This document shows, one piece after another, positions 34,185 to 44,600 of a stretch of DNA of 64,000 bases; the first letter of the stretch is position 1, and each line of letters starts with the position of its first letter. The translations under genes and the position numbers were made by a program. The DNA comes from Vibrio tubiashii (GTDB taxonomy: Bacteria; Pseudomonadota; Gammaproteobacteria; Enterobacterales; Vibrionaceae): contig NZ_CP117031.1 in NCBI RefSeq assembly GCF_028551255.1, positions 1-64,000 of the forward strand. Reading direction: 5' to 3'. The notes beneath the pieces are model-generated. The model was not told the origin of the DNA and searched no databases. It was given only the letters and a program-made list of their open reading frames with translations.

Positions 34185-36690
34185 AGAAGTGCATTGAGGT
34201 TTGGTTAACGGCGTCGCTGATCGTCATCCCGCTCTGGTATAGTTTTTCACAGTACTCGTATTCATTAGGCTCGGTGGAATACATGGCCCGTTTGACGGGA
34301 TCCGCGAAAAATCGGTGATATGAGACGTGTCCACCGGCTTTCACCCGCACACTGCTGTACCCTGCGGTGGAGGATTTCTCAAAGCGCTGAATGAGGTCTT
34401 TTTCCAATCGCGTGAAGGCATTGGGGTTGTCCATTACGTATTTATTGAATCCTTCGCCTTGACGCAGAATGAAGTGGATATCGGAGTTGTTGTAACACGC
34501 TTTAGCTTCCTCATTGGCGAAAAAGTCATCGATACCTTGCGTGACTGTGCAGAAGGAGCCGCCAAACTTACGTGCGGTACGATAACCTTGGTTAATGAAT
34601 TCTTGCGCTTGTTTGTTGCTGCCAGAGAGTAAGCTCCATGCCTCTTCAATGATGCACATTTTCGGTGTAGAGCGACTGCCAGACAGGTACATTTGCTGAT
34701 TGATGGTGACAATCAGAGCAAAAATTACACTGCGTAGGACGCTCGGTGAAAAACCGTCAAGCTCTAGGGTCGTAAAGTGGACATTGGGATCGAGCATGGA
34801 AGGTTGATTAAACAGCTCGTCATGGATCCCCCCGGTACAATACTGTTCGAGTTGAACGGCGATATCGCGAATACGGATGTCCTCGAGCTCTTGATATTTT
34901 TCCAAAAGCGCTTCTCGGACATCGTCGACGCGTGTTGCTGTTTTGTTGCGTTCCCAGGCCGTGACGATGGCGCTTCCCAAAATGGTTTGCTGATAACTGG
35001 TGAGCGGATCATAAGGTGAGGCGATGGTCGTAAATAGCGCCGTGATGTTATGCAGTGCCTCGGCCAGTGGGTTGACTTCTTGGCCATGCTCATCGACAAA
35101 CGTTTGGCCATCGGCGATCTTACCCAGATGCGTAAACGGGCTCAGGTAGATATTTTGGTGGGTCATGTAGGTTCCGCCCAACATGAGCGTGAGCTTCTTG
35201 TAGCTCTCCCCTTTGTCCAAGATCCAAACTTTGCCCATCATGGCGTAGACGCATCTCGCGATTTCTTGAACCAGGAAACTCTTCCCTGCGCCCGATCCCC
35301 CCGTCAGCGCGATGTTTTGGTTATCACTGCCACACGTAAACGCATCAAAGAAGGAGATTTGTTGGCGCATGGTCGGCAGTAACATACCGGGCTTTAAACG
35401 CTTGAAGTCCAACACCAGGGGGAAAAAGTTCACCAGGTTTGAACTTTTCAACGTTCGCACTCGCCCCGCTTTCTTTGCGTCATTCCAAAACCCATCACTC
35501 ATCATGAAAGGCAAAACAGAGAGTAGGGATTGCGATTGCAGCATGTTCAGTGTGATGAGGTTGAGTCCCGCGCCCTCAAAGGCGTTTTTGGCGGCTTGGA
35601 CGTCTTGGCGCTGCCGGGTGTCCTGAGTGAACAGCGTAAGCGTGAATGCCATTGAAGTGACAATAAACTCTTTGCCGTTGAGTCCTGCCTGAATGTCTTT
35701 TCGCTCTTTGAGTTCCTCTTTAGCCGTTGGCGCCAATAACACCATTTTTGACTCAACGGTTTTTGTTAGGTCATTGATTTTGTTGTTATTATCGGCTTCT
35801 TGTTTTCCTGTCGGCTCACAACGGAAGTTCAGTGTGAGCATGTGCGGGCACACTATTGTGCGGCTGACATTGCGAATCGAGGCAAAGCATTCGGGGAGTC
35901 CGTACAGCCTGAAGTCATGAGGCAGCTTAGACAGCCCCATGCTGACCACTCGGGTCTTTACCTCTTCGCCCTTTGGTGAGGTATGACGAAGGGCCAAATG
36001 GTCTCGGCGCATGAGGCACTCGGTATCGGGGGATAAGGCTTGGAGATTGAGCGGGTCGAGTGGGTTGTAGTTGCGGGTTAACGGTCTATCTTGCCCAGGG
36101 TCAAAGTTGAGAATGTCACCCACATGCGATAACAACATTTCGGGGTAAACCGTCAAAGTGTCAAACCCGAGTTGAACCAAGGCCGTTTCCACGTCACTTC
36201 GCACGTCTCTGAGCGCGTCAGGGTTTTTGCCGGTCGTTGATACGAAGAAATAAGCCTCATAATCGCGTAGGTCGAAGTGGTTGTTCTTCTGATGGTGGAA
36301 AAACCCTTGTTTGGCAGCATAACGAGCGTACTGCGCATCCCGCTTGGCCATTTCAGCCAAGATACCGCCACGTTGCGCCAGCACTTTCTCATTAGCATCG
36401 ATGTAGTGACCGACCCGATTATGGCCAATGAGCTGAAGTTGGTAATCCCACTTTTTCCCTTGGGGGAGGGTCGTCACCAGGTTGTTGAGTGAAATGATCA
36501 GTTGGTCATTTGCGCCGCCAAGCACGCTGATTTGCAAACCAAAGCCACGAGAGGTGCGATTGTCGAAGAGGTTTTCTGTGTAGTCGTAGTGGCGGTAGGG
36601 TAGCTCTTGATGCATATGGTTCTGACTCTTTTTTGCATCCTTAAATACAGCGCTGAGGCCTGTCATAGCGTTATTGATAAAGGGGATCAT
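34138..36690 (-). CDS. traC: TraC: VirB4-like pilus assembly ATPase
   Basis: 850 aa (F TraC 875 aa). Walker A GGSGAGKSFL near residue 460 and Walker B CIIEEAWSLLSG near 670 are clear. The N-terminal half has the TraC feature PYRHYDYTENLFDNRTSRGFG. It is a cytoplasmic ATPase attached to the inner membrane that powers pilin assembly. The gene follows traV by 3 bp. Confidence 0.95.
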   Translation of the reverse strand: MIPFINNAMTGLSAVFKDAKKSQNHMHQELPYRHYDYTENLFDNRTSRGFGLQISVLGGANDQLIISLNNLVTTLPQGKKWDYQLQLIGHNRVGHYIDANEKVLAQRGGILAEMAKRDAQYARYAAKQGFFHHQKNNHFDLRDYEAYFFVSTTGKNPDALRDVRSDVETALVQLGFDTLTVYPEMLLSHVGDILNFDPGQDRPLTRNYNPLDPLNLQALSPDTECLMRRDHLALRHTSPKGEEVKTRVVSMGLSKLPHDFRLYGLPECFASIRNVSRTIVCPHMLTLNFRCEPTGKQEADNNNKINDLTKTVESKMVLLAPTAKEELKERKDIQAGLNGKEFIVTSMAFTLTLFTQDTRQRQDVQAAKNAFEGAGLNLITLNMLQSQSLLSVLPFMMSDGFWNDAKKAGRVRTLKSSNLVNFFPLVLDFKRLKPGMLLPTMRQQISFFDAFTCGSDNQNIALTGGSGAGKSFLVQEIARCVYAMMGKVWILDKGESYKKLTLMLGGTYMTHQNIYLSPFTHLGKIADGQTFVDEHGQEVNPLAEALHNITALFTTIASPYDPLTSYQQTILGSAIVTAWERNKTATRVDDVREALLEKYQELEDIRIRDIAVQLEQYCTGGIHDELFNQPSMLDPNVHFTTLELDGFSPSVLRSVIFALIVTINQQMYLSGSRSTPKMCIIEEAWSLLSGSNKQAQEFINQGYRTARKFGGSFCTVTQGIDDFFANEEAKACYNNSDIHFILRQGEGFNKYVMDNPNAFTRLEKDLIQRFEKSSTAGYSSVRVKAGGHVSYHRFFADPVKRAMYSTEPNEYEYCEKLYQSGMTISDAVNQTSMHFYGEQIREFESHLASL

Positions 36691-36693
36691 AAG

Positions 36694-37089
36694 TCAGTCC
36701 TTTCTAATGGCCTGAACAGGCTTGTCTATCCACGTGCTTTCATCGACAACAAAATAGATATCGAGCGTGTCGATATAGTGCTCGTGCGTGGAAGTTTTAA
36801 AAGGAAAGATGGTAATTTTGTTGACCTTATCCGGCGTTCGTCCTGGTTGGCCGTGGCGCTCACGACGAGGGAGCGTCGCAAACATCAAGGGTGGCGCTTT
36901 AGCCCTAGAAGGACGAGAGTGAACAATGGCATTGGGGGCGCGATAGACGTCGATATTGTCGCGAATGTCGTTCATACGCGTGCAGCCTTTCACTCCACCC
37001 ACGTTGTTGCAACTAAACTCTTCACCGAGTCCTGCGGCACACCCTGATAACAGGACAATACTCACTAATGTAAGTCCGATTCTAAGCAT
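36694..37089 (-). CDS. traV: TraV: outer-membrane lipoprotein of the transfer channel
   Basis: 131 aa starting at the ATG 37089, supported by AAGGA upstream and an immediate lipoprotein signal (LVSIVLLSGCAAGLG, lipobox LSGC). The conserved TraV motif with two cysteines, FSCNNVGGVKGCTRM, follows. The C-terminus ends near the last strand DIYFVVDESTWIDKP. With TraK and TraB it forms the F-type core complex, like VirB7/B9/B10. A longer upstream frame is not used. About 150 bp separate it from traB. Confidence 0.88.
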   Translation of the reverse strand: MLRIGLTLVSIVLLSGCAAGLGEEFSCNNVGGVKGCTRMNDIRDNIDVYRAPNAIVHSRPSRAKAPPLMFATLPRRERHGQPGRTPDKVNKITIFPFKTSTHEHYIDTLDIYFVVDESTWIDKPVQAIRKD

Positions 37090-37240
37090 AATGGTATCCT
37101 TAACAATGGATGAGCATGACGCGTTGCTCATGTGATTATCTGAAAAGCGGTTGCTGACCACTTTAGTTCGGCTGAGTGGCCGTTTATGGTTGAAGGTCAG
37201 TGATCCCTTGTTGACGCCTGCGAGCACAAACTCAGTGGCG

Positions 37241-38758
37241 CTATTGCTCACGACCAAATTGAGAGACGGGGAGACCTTCTTGAGCGAGTTTTTCAGCCAA
37301 TGGATTAATCGCTTGTCCTGTTGCCATGGCGGGGGGATGGGGCATGACACTCATCAGTGGATTCTGAGGGAGGGTCATCGCGGCTTGCGCCTCTCTCTCG
37401 ACGGCCGCTTCGTATTCTTCAGCAAGCAGGGGATCAAGGGGAAAACCTTCAAGAAACACAATGTTTACCACGGCGCCGGGATTGACCTCGACAATAGGAT
37501 GGTAGATCTCGGCCAATTTGATGTAGTAGTCAGCGAGTTTACTGCCCACACTGGACGTAGCGTTACCCAGTAAGTTGACTAAGGCCTCTTCACTTTCGAC
37601 GGTTTGAGATGGTCCTAAAGCGGTGGGTGTTGTGGTTTGAGAAAGTGCCGCCCCTGTCTCACCGAGCCCCGTGAGGATCCCTGACACCCCCGCCATTTGA
37701 ACGATTTTGCCATTCTTTAAAATGGTGGTGCCACGAATGCCGTTGCGACCGAAATTAAAGGCGGTGGCTTTGACGGGAATGTCTAAGATCGTGTCATCAG
37801 GTTGAATGCAGCTCATGCGATGAGTTCTTGTAATGCCTCGACTGGCGGATATTTCCCCGTACACCGACCCCGTGATCGTACAGTTGTCTAGCTTCGATTT
37901 TTTGCCATTGGGCAGAATGCCTGAATTAATAGTTTGAAAGACAATCGGAGCAGTATCGCCTTGACCCGACACCCCCGCGTTCGCATCCGCGCCACCGGTG
38001 ACCACGGCGGTGACAAAAGTACCGGTTGGCACATAATTCTCAGTGGTGCGTAGGGAGGTAGTTTCTTCTATCGAGGCTTGCCAGTGAAAAGACTGGGTTT
38101 CAAACCCGGTGCTATCGACAGAACGTCGTTGGTTTTCCTGATAGGCAAATTCCCCGTCGTTGGAGGGAGTGTCGGCATAGTACGCAGTGGCCGTGCGGGG
38201 AAAACGAGTGGTGTCGTCACCGAAGTTCTCCCCGTTTCCATTCACGCTCGCGGGCCGACTCAAAGGTGATGTGCCATGGTCGAGTTGGGCTGCCAGCTGC
38301 TCTTTCAGTTGCTTAACTTGTTGAATTTCTAGCTGCCACTCGCGTTTAAGTGTGTCCATACCGTTTTGATGACGCCTTTCACTTGCTTCTGTAAGGTCAT
38401 CTAACCCATTGGTTAAGCTCTGATCTAACGTGTCTAACGTGCCTTCAAAGGTCTTAAGCATCTTAGCCATCTCATCAATTTGCATCTGCTGATACGTGAG
38501 GGCGCTTTGGTTGTCTTTCGCGGTGAAATCATCGGTCACAACGGCGCCGAAAGCGACGTCCTGTTGAGGCCGCTGTTCATCCGGGTGCGGCGATTGCTCA
38601 ACATTGGCCCAGAAAGCACTCCCGAGCATCAGCAACACCAACAAGACGGACGCCGTCACGATACGGTTACGTTTCTTGGTGGCTTGATTGATGTTGGCAC
38701 CTTGTTCGAAATCCCCGTTGGGCTCTAAAAAACGGGCAAAGAATTTATCGAACATCAT
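37241..38758 (-). CDS. traB: TraB: VirB10-like core complex protein
   Basis: 505 aa (F TraB 475 aa). One transmembrane helix near residues 35-52 (VLLVLLMLGSAFWAN), a coiled coil from about 75 to 150, a proline/serine-rich linker and the VirB10-like C-terminal domain with YVPTGTFVTAVVTGGADANAG, TITGSVYGEISASRG and PGAVVNIVFLEGFPL. It spans from inner to outer membrane. Overlaps traK by 14 bp. Confidence 0.94.
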   Translation of the reverse strand: MMFDKFFARFLEPNGDFEQGANINQATKKRNRIVTASVLLVLLMLGSAFWANVEQSPHPDEQRPQQDVAFGAVVTDDFTAKDNQSALTYQQMQIDEMAKMLKTFEGTLDTLDQSLTNGLDDLTEASERRHQNGMDTLKREWQLEIQQVKQLKEQLAAQLDHGTSPLSRPASVNGNGENFGDDTTRFPRTATAYYADTPSNDGEFAYQENQRRSVDSTGFETQSFHWQASIEETTSLRTTENYVPTGTFVTAVVTGGADANAGVSGQGDTAPIVFQTINSGILPNGKKSKLDNCTITGSVYGEISASRGITRTHRMSCIQPDDTILDIPVKATAFNFGRNGIRGTTILKNGKIVQMAGVSGILTGLGETGAALSQTTTPTALGPSQTVESEEALVNLLGNATSSVGSKLADYYIKLAEIYHPIVEVNPGAVVNIVFLEGFPLDPLLAEEYEAAVEREAQAAMTLPQNPLMSVMPHPPAMATGQAINPLAEKLAQEGLPVSQFGREQ

Positions 38759-39482
38759 TGACTCCCCCTCCCGTCACTAAGTAGAGCGTGGTGGACTCCC
38801 CCGGTTTGAGGTGAACGTCGTCAAGAGCCGCACTGCGAGCCGAATCGCTATAGAACTGAGCCGTCGTGAGGTTGACGGCGGTGTCACCGTTGTTGGTTAC
38901 CTGATAAATGATCCCTGAATAGTGTTTCCCGGAAAAGACCACTTGTGGCGTCAGGGGTAAGGCAGAACGCTTTTCTGGCAACGTATCAGGGTCAACGCGA
39001 TGCACCGAGAACCCCACCACCGGCGTCTGATATTGCTTCCAATGCATCATTGCTTTGGTGAACTCAACTAACGCGGTCGGGTAATCAAACTTGCGTTCAA
39101 AGACGGACGTTTGCTCAAGGTGTGCCCTTGCGTAAGTGAACTGGGTAATAACACCAGGGGTGGCTTTTGGGGTCACAAACAGGGCGAATAGACGCCCTTT
39201 CTCTGTGGTCAGTTGCGCGGTAAACGGGGCGGGGATATTGATAGTGAGCTTGATGGAGCCCGTCTTGTCTCTTTGTTCGGCGCTCGACGTGCAGAAGCCG
39301 CGCGGGCAGGTAATATCCATAATGCGGTCATCATCAACCCGAAGTCGGTTGACGTCTAGGCTAGACAGCGAAATGGGGATGGTGTCGCCATCATTAAAGG
39401 TGTAGTTGAGCATGCTGACGTTCTCTGCAAGCGCAAGGCATGGAGACATCAGTGTAACGAGAAGAAGCATTAGCGTTTTCAT
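38745..39482 (-). CDS. traK: TraK: VirB9-like secretin component
   Basis: 245 aa (F TraK 242 aa) with a signal peptide ending ALA. The domain shows NDGDTIPISLSSLDVNRLRV at the mature N-terminus, DDDRIMDITCP-type segment VDDDRIMDI, and a C-terminal beta domain ending with LKPGESTTLYLV. It forms the outer-membrane part of the core complex with TraV and TraB. Overlaps traE by 4 bp. Confidence 0.92.
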   Translation of the reverse strand: MKTLMLLLVTLMSPCLALAENVSMLNYTFNDGDTIPISLSSLDVNRLRVDDDRIMDITCPRGFCTSSAEQRDKTGSIKLTINIPAPFTAQLTTEKGRLFALFVTPKATPGVITQFTYARAHLEQTSVFERKFDYPTALVEFTKAMMHWKQYQTPVVGFSVHRVDPDTLPEKRSALPLTPQVVFSGKHYSGIIYQVTNNGDTAVNLTTAQFYSDSARSAALDDVHLKPGESTTLYLVTGGGVNDVR

Positions 39483-40045
39483 TGTTCGGGATCCACACGG
39501 TTGATGGAAAGAAGAGAAATTTCGCCTTGCGCATAATCCAGCGACACTTGGTAAACGACGTCTTTTTCTCGCGCGAGTGGACGGCGACCGACGTGCTTTT
39601 GGAGCACACCGGTAAACCGTACCTTTAAGTCCTCAACGGCGACTTCGACGTGTTCAATATCGAAGCGACTGGAAATGTGCTCGGACTTTACTTGCTCTGC
39701 TTCGCGTAAGAGTCGAGGTTGGATGGACGGCCAGTATTGCTCGCTGACATAATCAAGCAGCAGGCCATATTGTCTATGGACGCTAGCGGGCGTAACGTTG
39801 AGTTTCTTGTACACCAAAAACTCGCCTATCATCTCTAGGTAGGGGGCATCTACTTGGCCATCCGAGACAGAGAAAGCTTTTGAGATGAGCGGGGGAACAA
39901 AGGTTCGGCTTTTACTATTGAAGGCCTTTTGGACGCTCACACCCAGCATAATGTTGGTCACCAGCATGGCTAGGAAACCGGCCAAAAGGAGCGCGTTAAG
40001 TAAGCTTTTTGTCTTGAGGCGCTCGTCTGCGATAAAGGAATCCAA
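39479..40045 (-). CDS. traE: TraE: VirB5/VirB8-like transfer protein
   Basis: 188 aa, the same length as F TraE. An N-terminal transmembrane helix at about 15-38 (LLNALLLAGFLAMLVTNIML) anchors a periplasmic domain with RTFVPPLISKAFSVSDGQVD and YWPSIQPRLLREAEQVKSE, the family pattern. Required for pilus assembly. Lies 10 bp after traL. Confidence 0.92.
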   Translation of the reverse strand: MDSFIADERLKTKSLLNALLLAGFLAMLVTNIMLGVSVQKAFNSKSRTFVPPLISKAFSVSDGQVDAPYLEMIGEFLVYKKLNVTPASVHRQYGLLLDYVSEQYWPSIQPRLLREAEQVKSEHISSRFDIEHVEVAVEDLKVRFTGVLQKHVGRRPLAREKDVVYQVSLDYAQGEISLLSINRVDPEQ

Positions 40046-40055
40046 AGGGGTCTCC

Positions 40056-40358
40056 TTAAAATATCCAATAACGCCGCTCAGAAGAGGGCGTTCGAGTGAA
40101 GTAAGCTTGGCTCAGTAAACCTTCCGTCCACCAATAAAAAGTAAGGGCGACGATGTGTTCTCCGTAGCCCACTTTGAGAAATCGAATGCCACCGAACCAC
40201 CCCAGTCCTAGTATGATCCCGAGGATTGAATAGCCTTGCCAAAAACACAGACCGAACACGACGATGGCAGGGATGATTTCATCGCGCGGAAAACCCGCGA
40301 GACGTTTTCCCGTATTCATGTGTCTGGGAATGCTGAAAAAGAGGTCAGGATTTTCCAT
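40056..40358 (-). CDS. traL: TraL: VirB3-like inner-membrane protein
   Basis: 100 aa (F TraL 91 aa). FFSIPRHMNTGKRLAGFPRDE at the N-terminus, shortened here to its start, is followed by two hydrophobic helices around residues 28-60; the polar end has RRYWIF. It follows traA without a gap and is a membrane part of the pilus assembly machine. Confidence 0.92.
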   Translation of the reverse strand: MENPDLFFSIPRHMNTGKRLAGFPRDEIIPAIVVFGLCFWQGYSILGIILGLGWFGGIRFLKVGYGEHIVALTFYWWTEGLLSQAYFTRTPSSERRYWIF

Positions 40359-40640
40359 TTAGGCGAGTCCGACCATCGGGGCGCCGACCGACCACAGAAT
40401 GTTGCCGCCAATAAAGCCCCCCACCGCGGCTAACCAGTTTCGTGTGGTTAGACCGGTTATCGCGCTGACAATAAGGCCTGTGCCTAGCATAGCGGTTTCT
40501 ACCGTCGAGCCTTTACCCGCGGTGTCCTTAATGATTGATTTTCCGGTAGCAAAAAGGTCAGCGGCGAGGACAGGGTAAGTGATCAAAATGGCAAAACCAA
40601 TGAAGAGGACAAACGTGTATCCAATGTGCTGTGAAGTCAT
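40359..40640 (-). CDS. traA: TraA: F-type propilin
   Basis: 93 aa with AGGAG before the ATG. The leader ends VLAA, after which the mature pilin begins ADLFATGKSIIKDTAGKGS, matching the F-pilin pattern DLMASGNTTVKATFGKDS. Two hydrophobic helices follow (TAMLGTGLIVSAITGL and WLAAVGGFIGGNILW), ending VGAPMVGLA. It is the pilus subunit and the first gene of the visible tra operon. No traQ or traX (pilin chaperone or acetylase) is seen. Confidence 0.93.
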   Translation of the reverse strand: MTSQHIGYTFVLFIGFAILITYPVLAADLFATGKSIIKDTAGKGSTVETAMLGTGLIVSAITGLTTRNWLAAVGGFIGGNILWSVGAPMVGLA

Positions 40641-40853
40641 GAGTAAACTCCTAATGTAACCAAGGCGTCTGTGCGCACACGCAAGGACGTCAATCTTGCG
40701 TTGCTAGTGAGAGCGTCAGAAGCGCACCCAATGTGGACAGGAAGGTGTGCGTTGACCAAATCTATCGTACATATGGGGGCCGCCTCGCCGTCGCGTTGGA
40801 GCCGAATAGGGGGGGGGGATTTACCCGTCTAGCCCGCCTCTCTAACCTGAGCA

Positions 40854-41141
40854 CTAAACAAAGTAACCCGGCTGTTTCAGTGGATCCGCGTGACTCGAGA
40901 AAAGCTGACCGGCATAAATCGCTCGATCGACTTTCGTTCGTGGTCGGGTGCAGCAGAGATAGCGATGACATGTAGACGATCGAAAACACCTGACACGGCA
41001 GGGGCTTAAGCTCGTATTCACCGTTTCGCTTTTGTCTGATGTTTGCCACGTCACAGTCACCCCCTGCCATTGAGTACATAACTTGGTGCGAGAAGTGCCT
41101 ACCTTGAGTGTGTCCGGTGGATTGGTTGGTGCTTTCGACAT
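40854..41141 (-). CDS. Possible small gene upstream of traA
   Basis: 95 aa with a strong ribosome site (AAGGAGGTCGC before ATG). It reads MSKAPTNPPDTLKVGTSRTK and then becomes rich in Cys, Arg and Thr. I do not recognise it. It occupies the place of a regulator such as traY/traJ, but has no clear ribbon-helix-helix. A run of ten Gs (40809-40818) lies downstream of its stop. It may be a real short gene with an odd C-terminus or a frameshifted one. Confidence 0.3.
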   Translation of the reverse strand: MSKAPTNPPDTLKVGTSRTKLCTQWQGVTVTWQTSDKSETVNTSLSPCRVRCFRSSTCHRYLCCTRPRTKVDRAIYAGQLFSSHADPLKQPGYFV

Positions 41142-41633
41142 GCGACCTCCTTATCAACAGAGTTGGTGTCCTACACTTTCATTTGTTCGGACGGTACAAA
41201 GCCCCTGCCTCGTTTGCTAAACGTGGGGTGTGATTGATGAATTATTATGGGCATTCATCGAGAACAACTCTGTCGCATGCTTCTTGCGTTTCTCAACGCG
41301 GGAAGGCGAGTGAGTTGTTAGCCATGGCGATGTTGTTAAAGAGCACGAGTGGATTATGGCGTTTGCGCAAAGTTAAGGGCAATGGTCATAATGCGTATTT
41401 GTGCATATTGAAAGCCTCTAACGCACTATAACTAAATGTTTTTAGACGTATAAAAAAATACGGAGACACAGAAGAAGAACAGACCATCGCCCCCGCCAAT
41501 GCCTAATCCACCATGAGACTGAGGAATGCATCGGAAACGCCCGTAATGGCTTGCATTAATGTCTCAAAATAGATGCAATCGACGTCAAGATTTTGCTATA
41601 TCATGATGAAAAAGAACACATTAAGTAAAATCT
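41142..41633. other. Intergenic region between the tra operon and the protease gene
   Basis: No supported gene. At 41439-41451 TTTTTAGACGTAT matches one arm (11 of 13) of the inverted repeat next to the recombinase gene. CGTAT and ATACG around it make a small palindrome (41447-41462). Otherwise nothing is recognised. Confidence 0.4.
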
Positions 41634-44600
41634 ATGAAATTTTCACATATTGCCCAAGTGGTCCTCGCCTTATTGACGACCAGTCACGCTTCTCTGCTTT
41701 TCGCACAAACACCAGAAGGATCATCTTGGTATCGCGATATTGCAATTTCTCCGAACGGTGAGCAAATCGCCTTCACCTTCAATGGGCAAATCTGGCTAGC
41801 AAACTCCGAAGGGGGGGATGCGGTTCCACTCACGCGTGAAAGCGTTCATAGCTCTAATCCAGTTTGGTCCTCTGACGGCGAGCTTTTAGCATACGAAGCC
41901 AATCAGTATGGTCCAGGAGATGTGTTTGTCCTCAATATGCAAACCCATACCTCTCAGCGTCTCACTTTTCACGGTAGCAAAGAAACACCTTATTCTTTCA
42001 GCGCCGATGGAAGCCAAGTGCTGTTTCAATCACAACGGATTGGTAACGGAGACAGCGAAGTAAACAATGGGTATTTCGGCCGCTCAAACCGACTCTATGC
42101 CATTCCCGCGAGCGGGGGCAGAGAACAGGTCTTGTTAGCCAATTCAGTCAGCAGTTACTCAGTGTCTCATGATGGTCGACAAGCTTTATACACTGATTTG
42201 CCGTCCTATACAGAACAACCGTGGCGCAAAGGATCGCTATCGGATGCCGCAAGAAACATTTGGAAGTATGACGTCGACACCCAAACCCACACTCAAGTCA
42301 CCACGTTTCGCGGTGAAGACAGAAATGCGGTGTGGGCCGATGATGACCAATCCATGTACTTCCTATCTGAGCGTTCGGGAAGCTTTAATGTCTGGAAGCA
42401 ATCGCTCAATGGGCATGAAGATGATGCGGTGGCGGTGACTCACCATACCAAACTGCCCGTGAGGTTCTTGTCGATAAGTCAACGCGGTGATCTAGCCTAC
42501 GGGTTTGATGGCGGCATTTGGCTCAAAAAGAACAATGAAGCCACACCACATCAAGTCGACATCCGTATTCCCACTGCGCGGAGCCAAACCAGCACCACGA
42601 ACGTCAACCTAGGTTATGAAATCACTGAAATGGCGGCCTCGCCAACCGCACCTGAGATCGCGGTTGTCGCAAGAGGCGAGATCTTTGTGATATCGACCCT
42701 CACCGGTGAGACGCGCCGAATAACGAACACCCCACAAGCAGAAAGAAACGTTTCGTTTTCAAGTGATGGTAGAACCCTCATTTACGGCTCTGAACGTAAG
42801 GGAAGTTGGGACCTATTTTCCTGTCACATCAGCGAACAAGACAAGAGTTTTTTTACCGCCGCTCAGATCACAGAGCAACAACTCACCGATACGCCAATCG
42901 ATGAAACGCAGCCAGTCTTGTCGCCCGACGACCAACGCGTCGCATATCGAACATCCAGAAACACGCTCAAAGTCATGACGCTTGAAGACGGCTCGACCAC
43001 AACCCTTATTAGCAGCCAGTCAATGTATTCTTATGAAGATGCTGATTGGCATTACCAGTGGTCACCAGATGGCGAGTACATTGTGTCTCGTGATGGCAGT
43101 ACGTTGAGTGCCAACAACATTTTATTGCTTGATAGCTTTGGTCAACACGCACCCATTACGCTCAGTTATAGCGGATTTAGCCAAACTCAGCCAAAATTTT
43201 CTGACGATGGACAGATGGTGTACTGGACTTCAGAAAAAGGTGGCCTCACCGAATTAGATGGCAGTGCGGTTAATGGTAACGTGTATGCCGTCACCCTTAA
43301 CAAACGCATCGAGGCGCGCTTGGGTTTATCTCAAGATCAAGCTTGGTTGGCGGAACAGCAAGAGCAAAGCGCTGAGCAAGATAACGGGACAAGCGTGGAC
43401 GTCCACGATCTGCAAGACAGAATTCATCGAATAACGCCTTATTCGATGTCCGTTATTGCAAGCTATCTCTCCCCAGATAATACTGAAATGGTGGTGGCAA
43501 ATCATCGTGATGACGACATCGAGTTTGTTCACATAAATCTAGTCACGGGCGATCATGAAGTGATGTTGACTCGTTCGGTGGATGACATCAAATCCATGAC
43601 GGTGACCCAGGACCGATCGACGTTGTTGCTGATTGGTGATGGTCAGTTAGAAAAAATCGATCTCGCCAGTGGCCAGAGTGAGGGCGTGCATTTTAGCTTG
43701 GAAGCTGAATACGATTTTACCAAAGAGAAGCAGTATATCTTTGACCACGTGTGGCGCCTGACTAAAACCAAATTCTACGACAAGGATTTGCATGGTGTAA
43801 ACTGGGAATGGTATCGAGGGGCCTATGAAAAACACTTGCCAAGTATTCACAACTACATCGACTTTGCTGAGTTACTCAGTGAGCTGGCAGGAGAGCTGAA
43901 TGCCTCTCATACGGGAGCAACCTACTTTGGCCACCCAAATCAATGGGAGTCTGCTGCATCGCTGGGACTAATTTATGATGACAAGTACCAAGGTAAAGGG
44001 ATCAGGGTTCGCAGTATTTTACGTGGTGGACCGGCGGATCTGCCTGGCAAGCCAATAAAAGCGGGCAGCATTATTTATTCAGTTAATGGTATCGATGTCC
44101 TACCTGGACACGACATCTATCCACTGCTCAATAACCTGGAAGGTAAGCTGACGCGTTTATCGGTGCTCACTCCAGGTAATCAGGACACCATATCGGTGGT
44201 GACCAAACCGATCTCTTTGTCTGGTGAAGCCCATCTTGCTTATAAGCGCTGGGTTACGAAGCGCGAAGAGCTCACTGAGCGGTTGTCGAAGGGCCGAATT
44301 GGCTATATTCATTTACCTGAAATGGATAATGCCGCTTATCGCCAATTGGTCAATAAGTTGTTTGGCCTCTACCGCGATAAAGAGGCCGTCGTGATTGACG
44401 TTCGTTACAACACAGGGGGCAACTTACACGACCAAATCATGCAGGTTTTGTCAGGCGTAAGACACAGTTCAGCCCTGTCGAGAGACGGCTACTCTGTGGG
44501 CACCTTTCCTCTACGCCGCTGGGCAAAACCCAGTATTATGCTGGCGAATGCTTCGAGTTACTCCGACGGCTCAATCGTCCCTTACTTCTATCAAAAAGAG

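Larger units (their letters stand above)
12137..41141. mobile_element. F-type conjugative transfer region (oriT plus tra genes)
   Basis: A nic-like oriT, TraM-like protein, relaxase, coupling protein and a full F-type pilus/channel set (traA, L, E, K, B, V, C, W, U, trbC, traN, traF, trbB, traH, traG) are present in F order. Missing relative to F are traJ, traY, traP, traR, trbI, trbE, traQ, traS, traT, traX and finO. The set of pilus and channel genes looks complete and intact, so transfer is plausible. The interruption by module 1 is the only disruption seen. Confidence 0.85.

Noticed and set aside
37090..37350. N-terminal extension of traV
   Set aside because: The lipoprotein signal and ribosome site place the start at 37089; the extension overlaps the end of traB and lacks family similarity.
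40762..41157. 131-codon minus-strand frame upstream of traA
   Set aside because: It overlaps the better-supported 95-aa frame that has a strong ribosome site, and its content is low-complexity.
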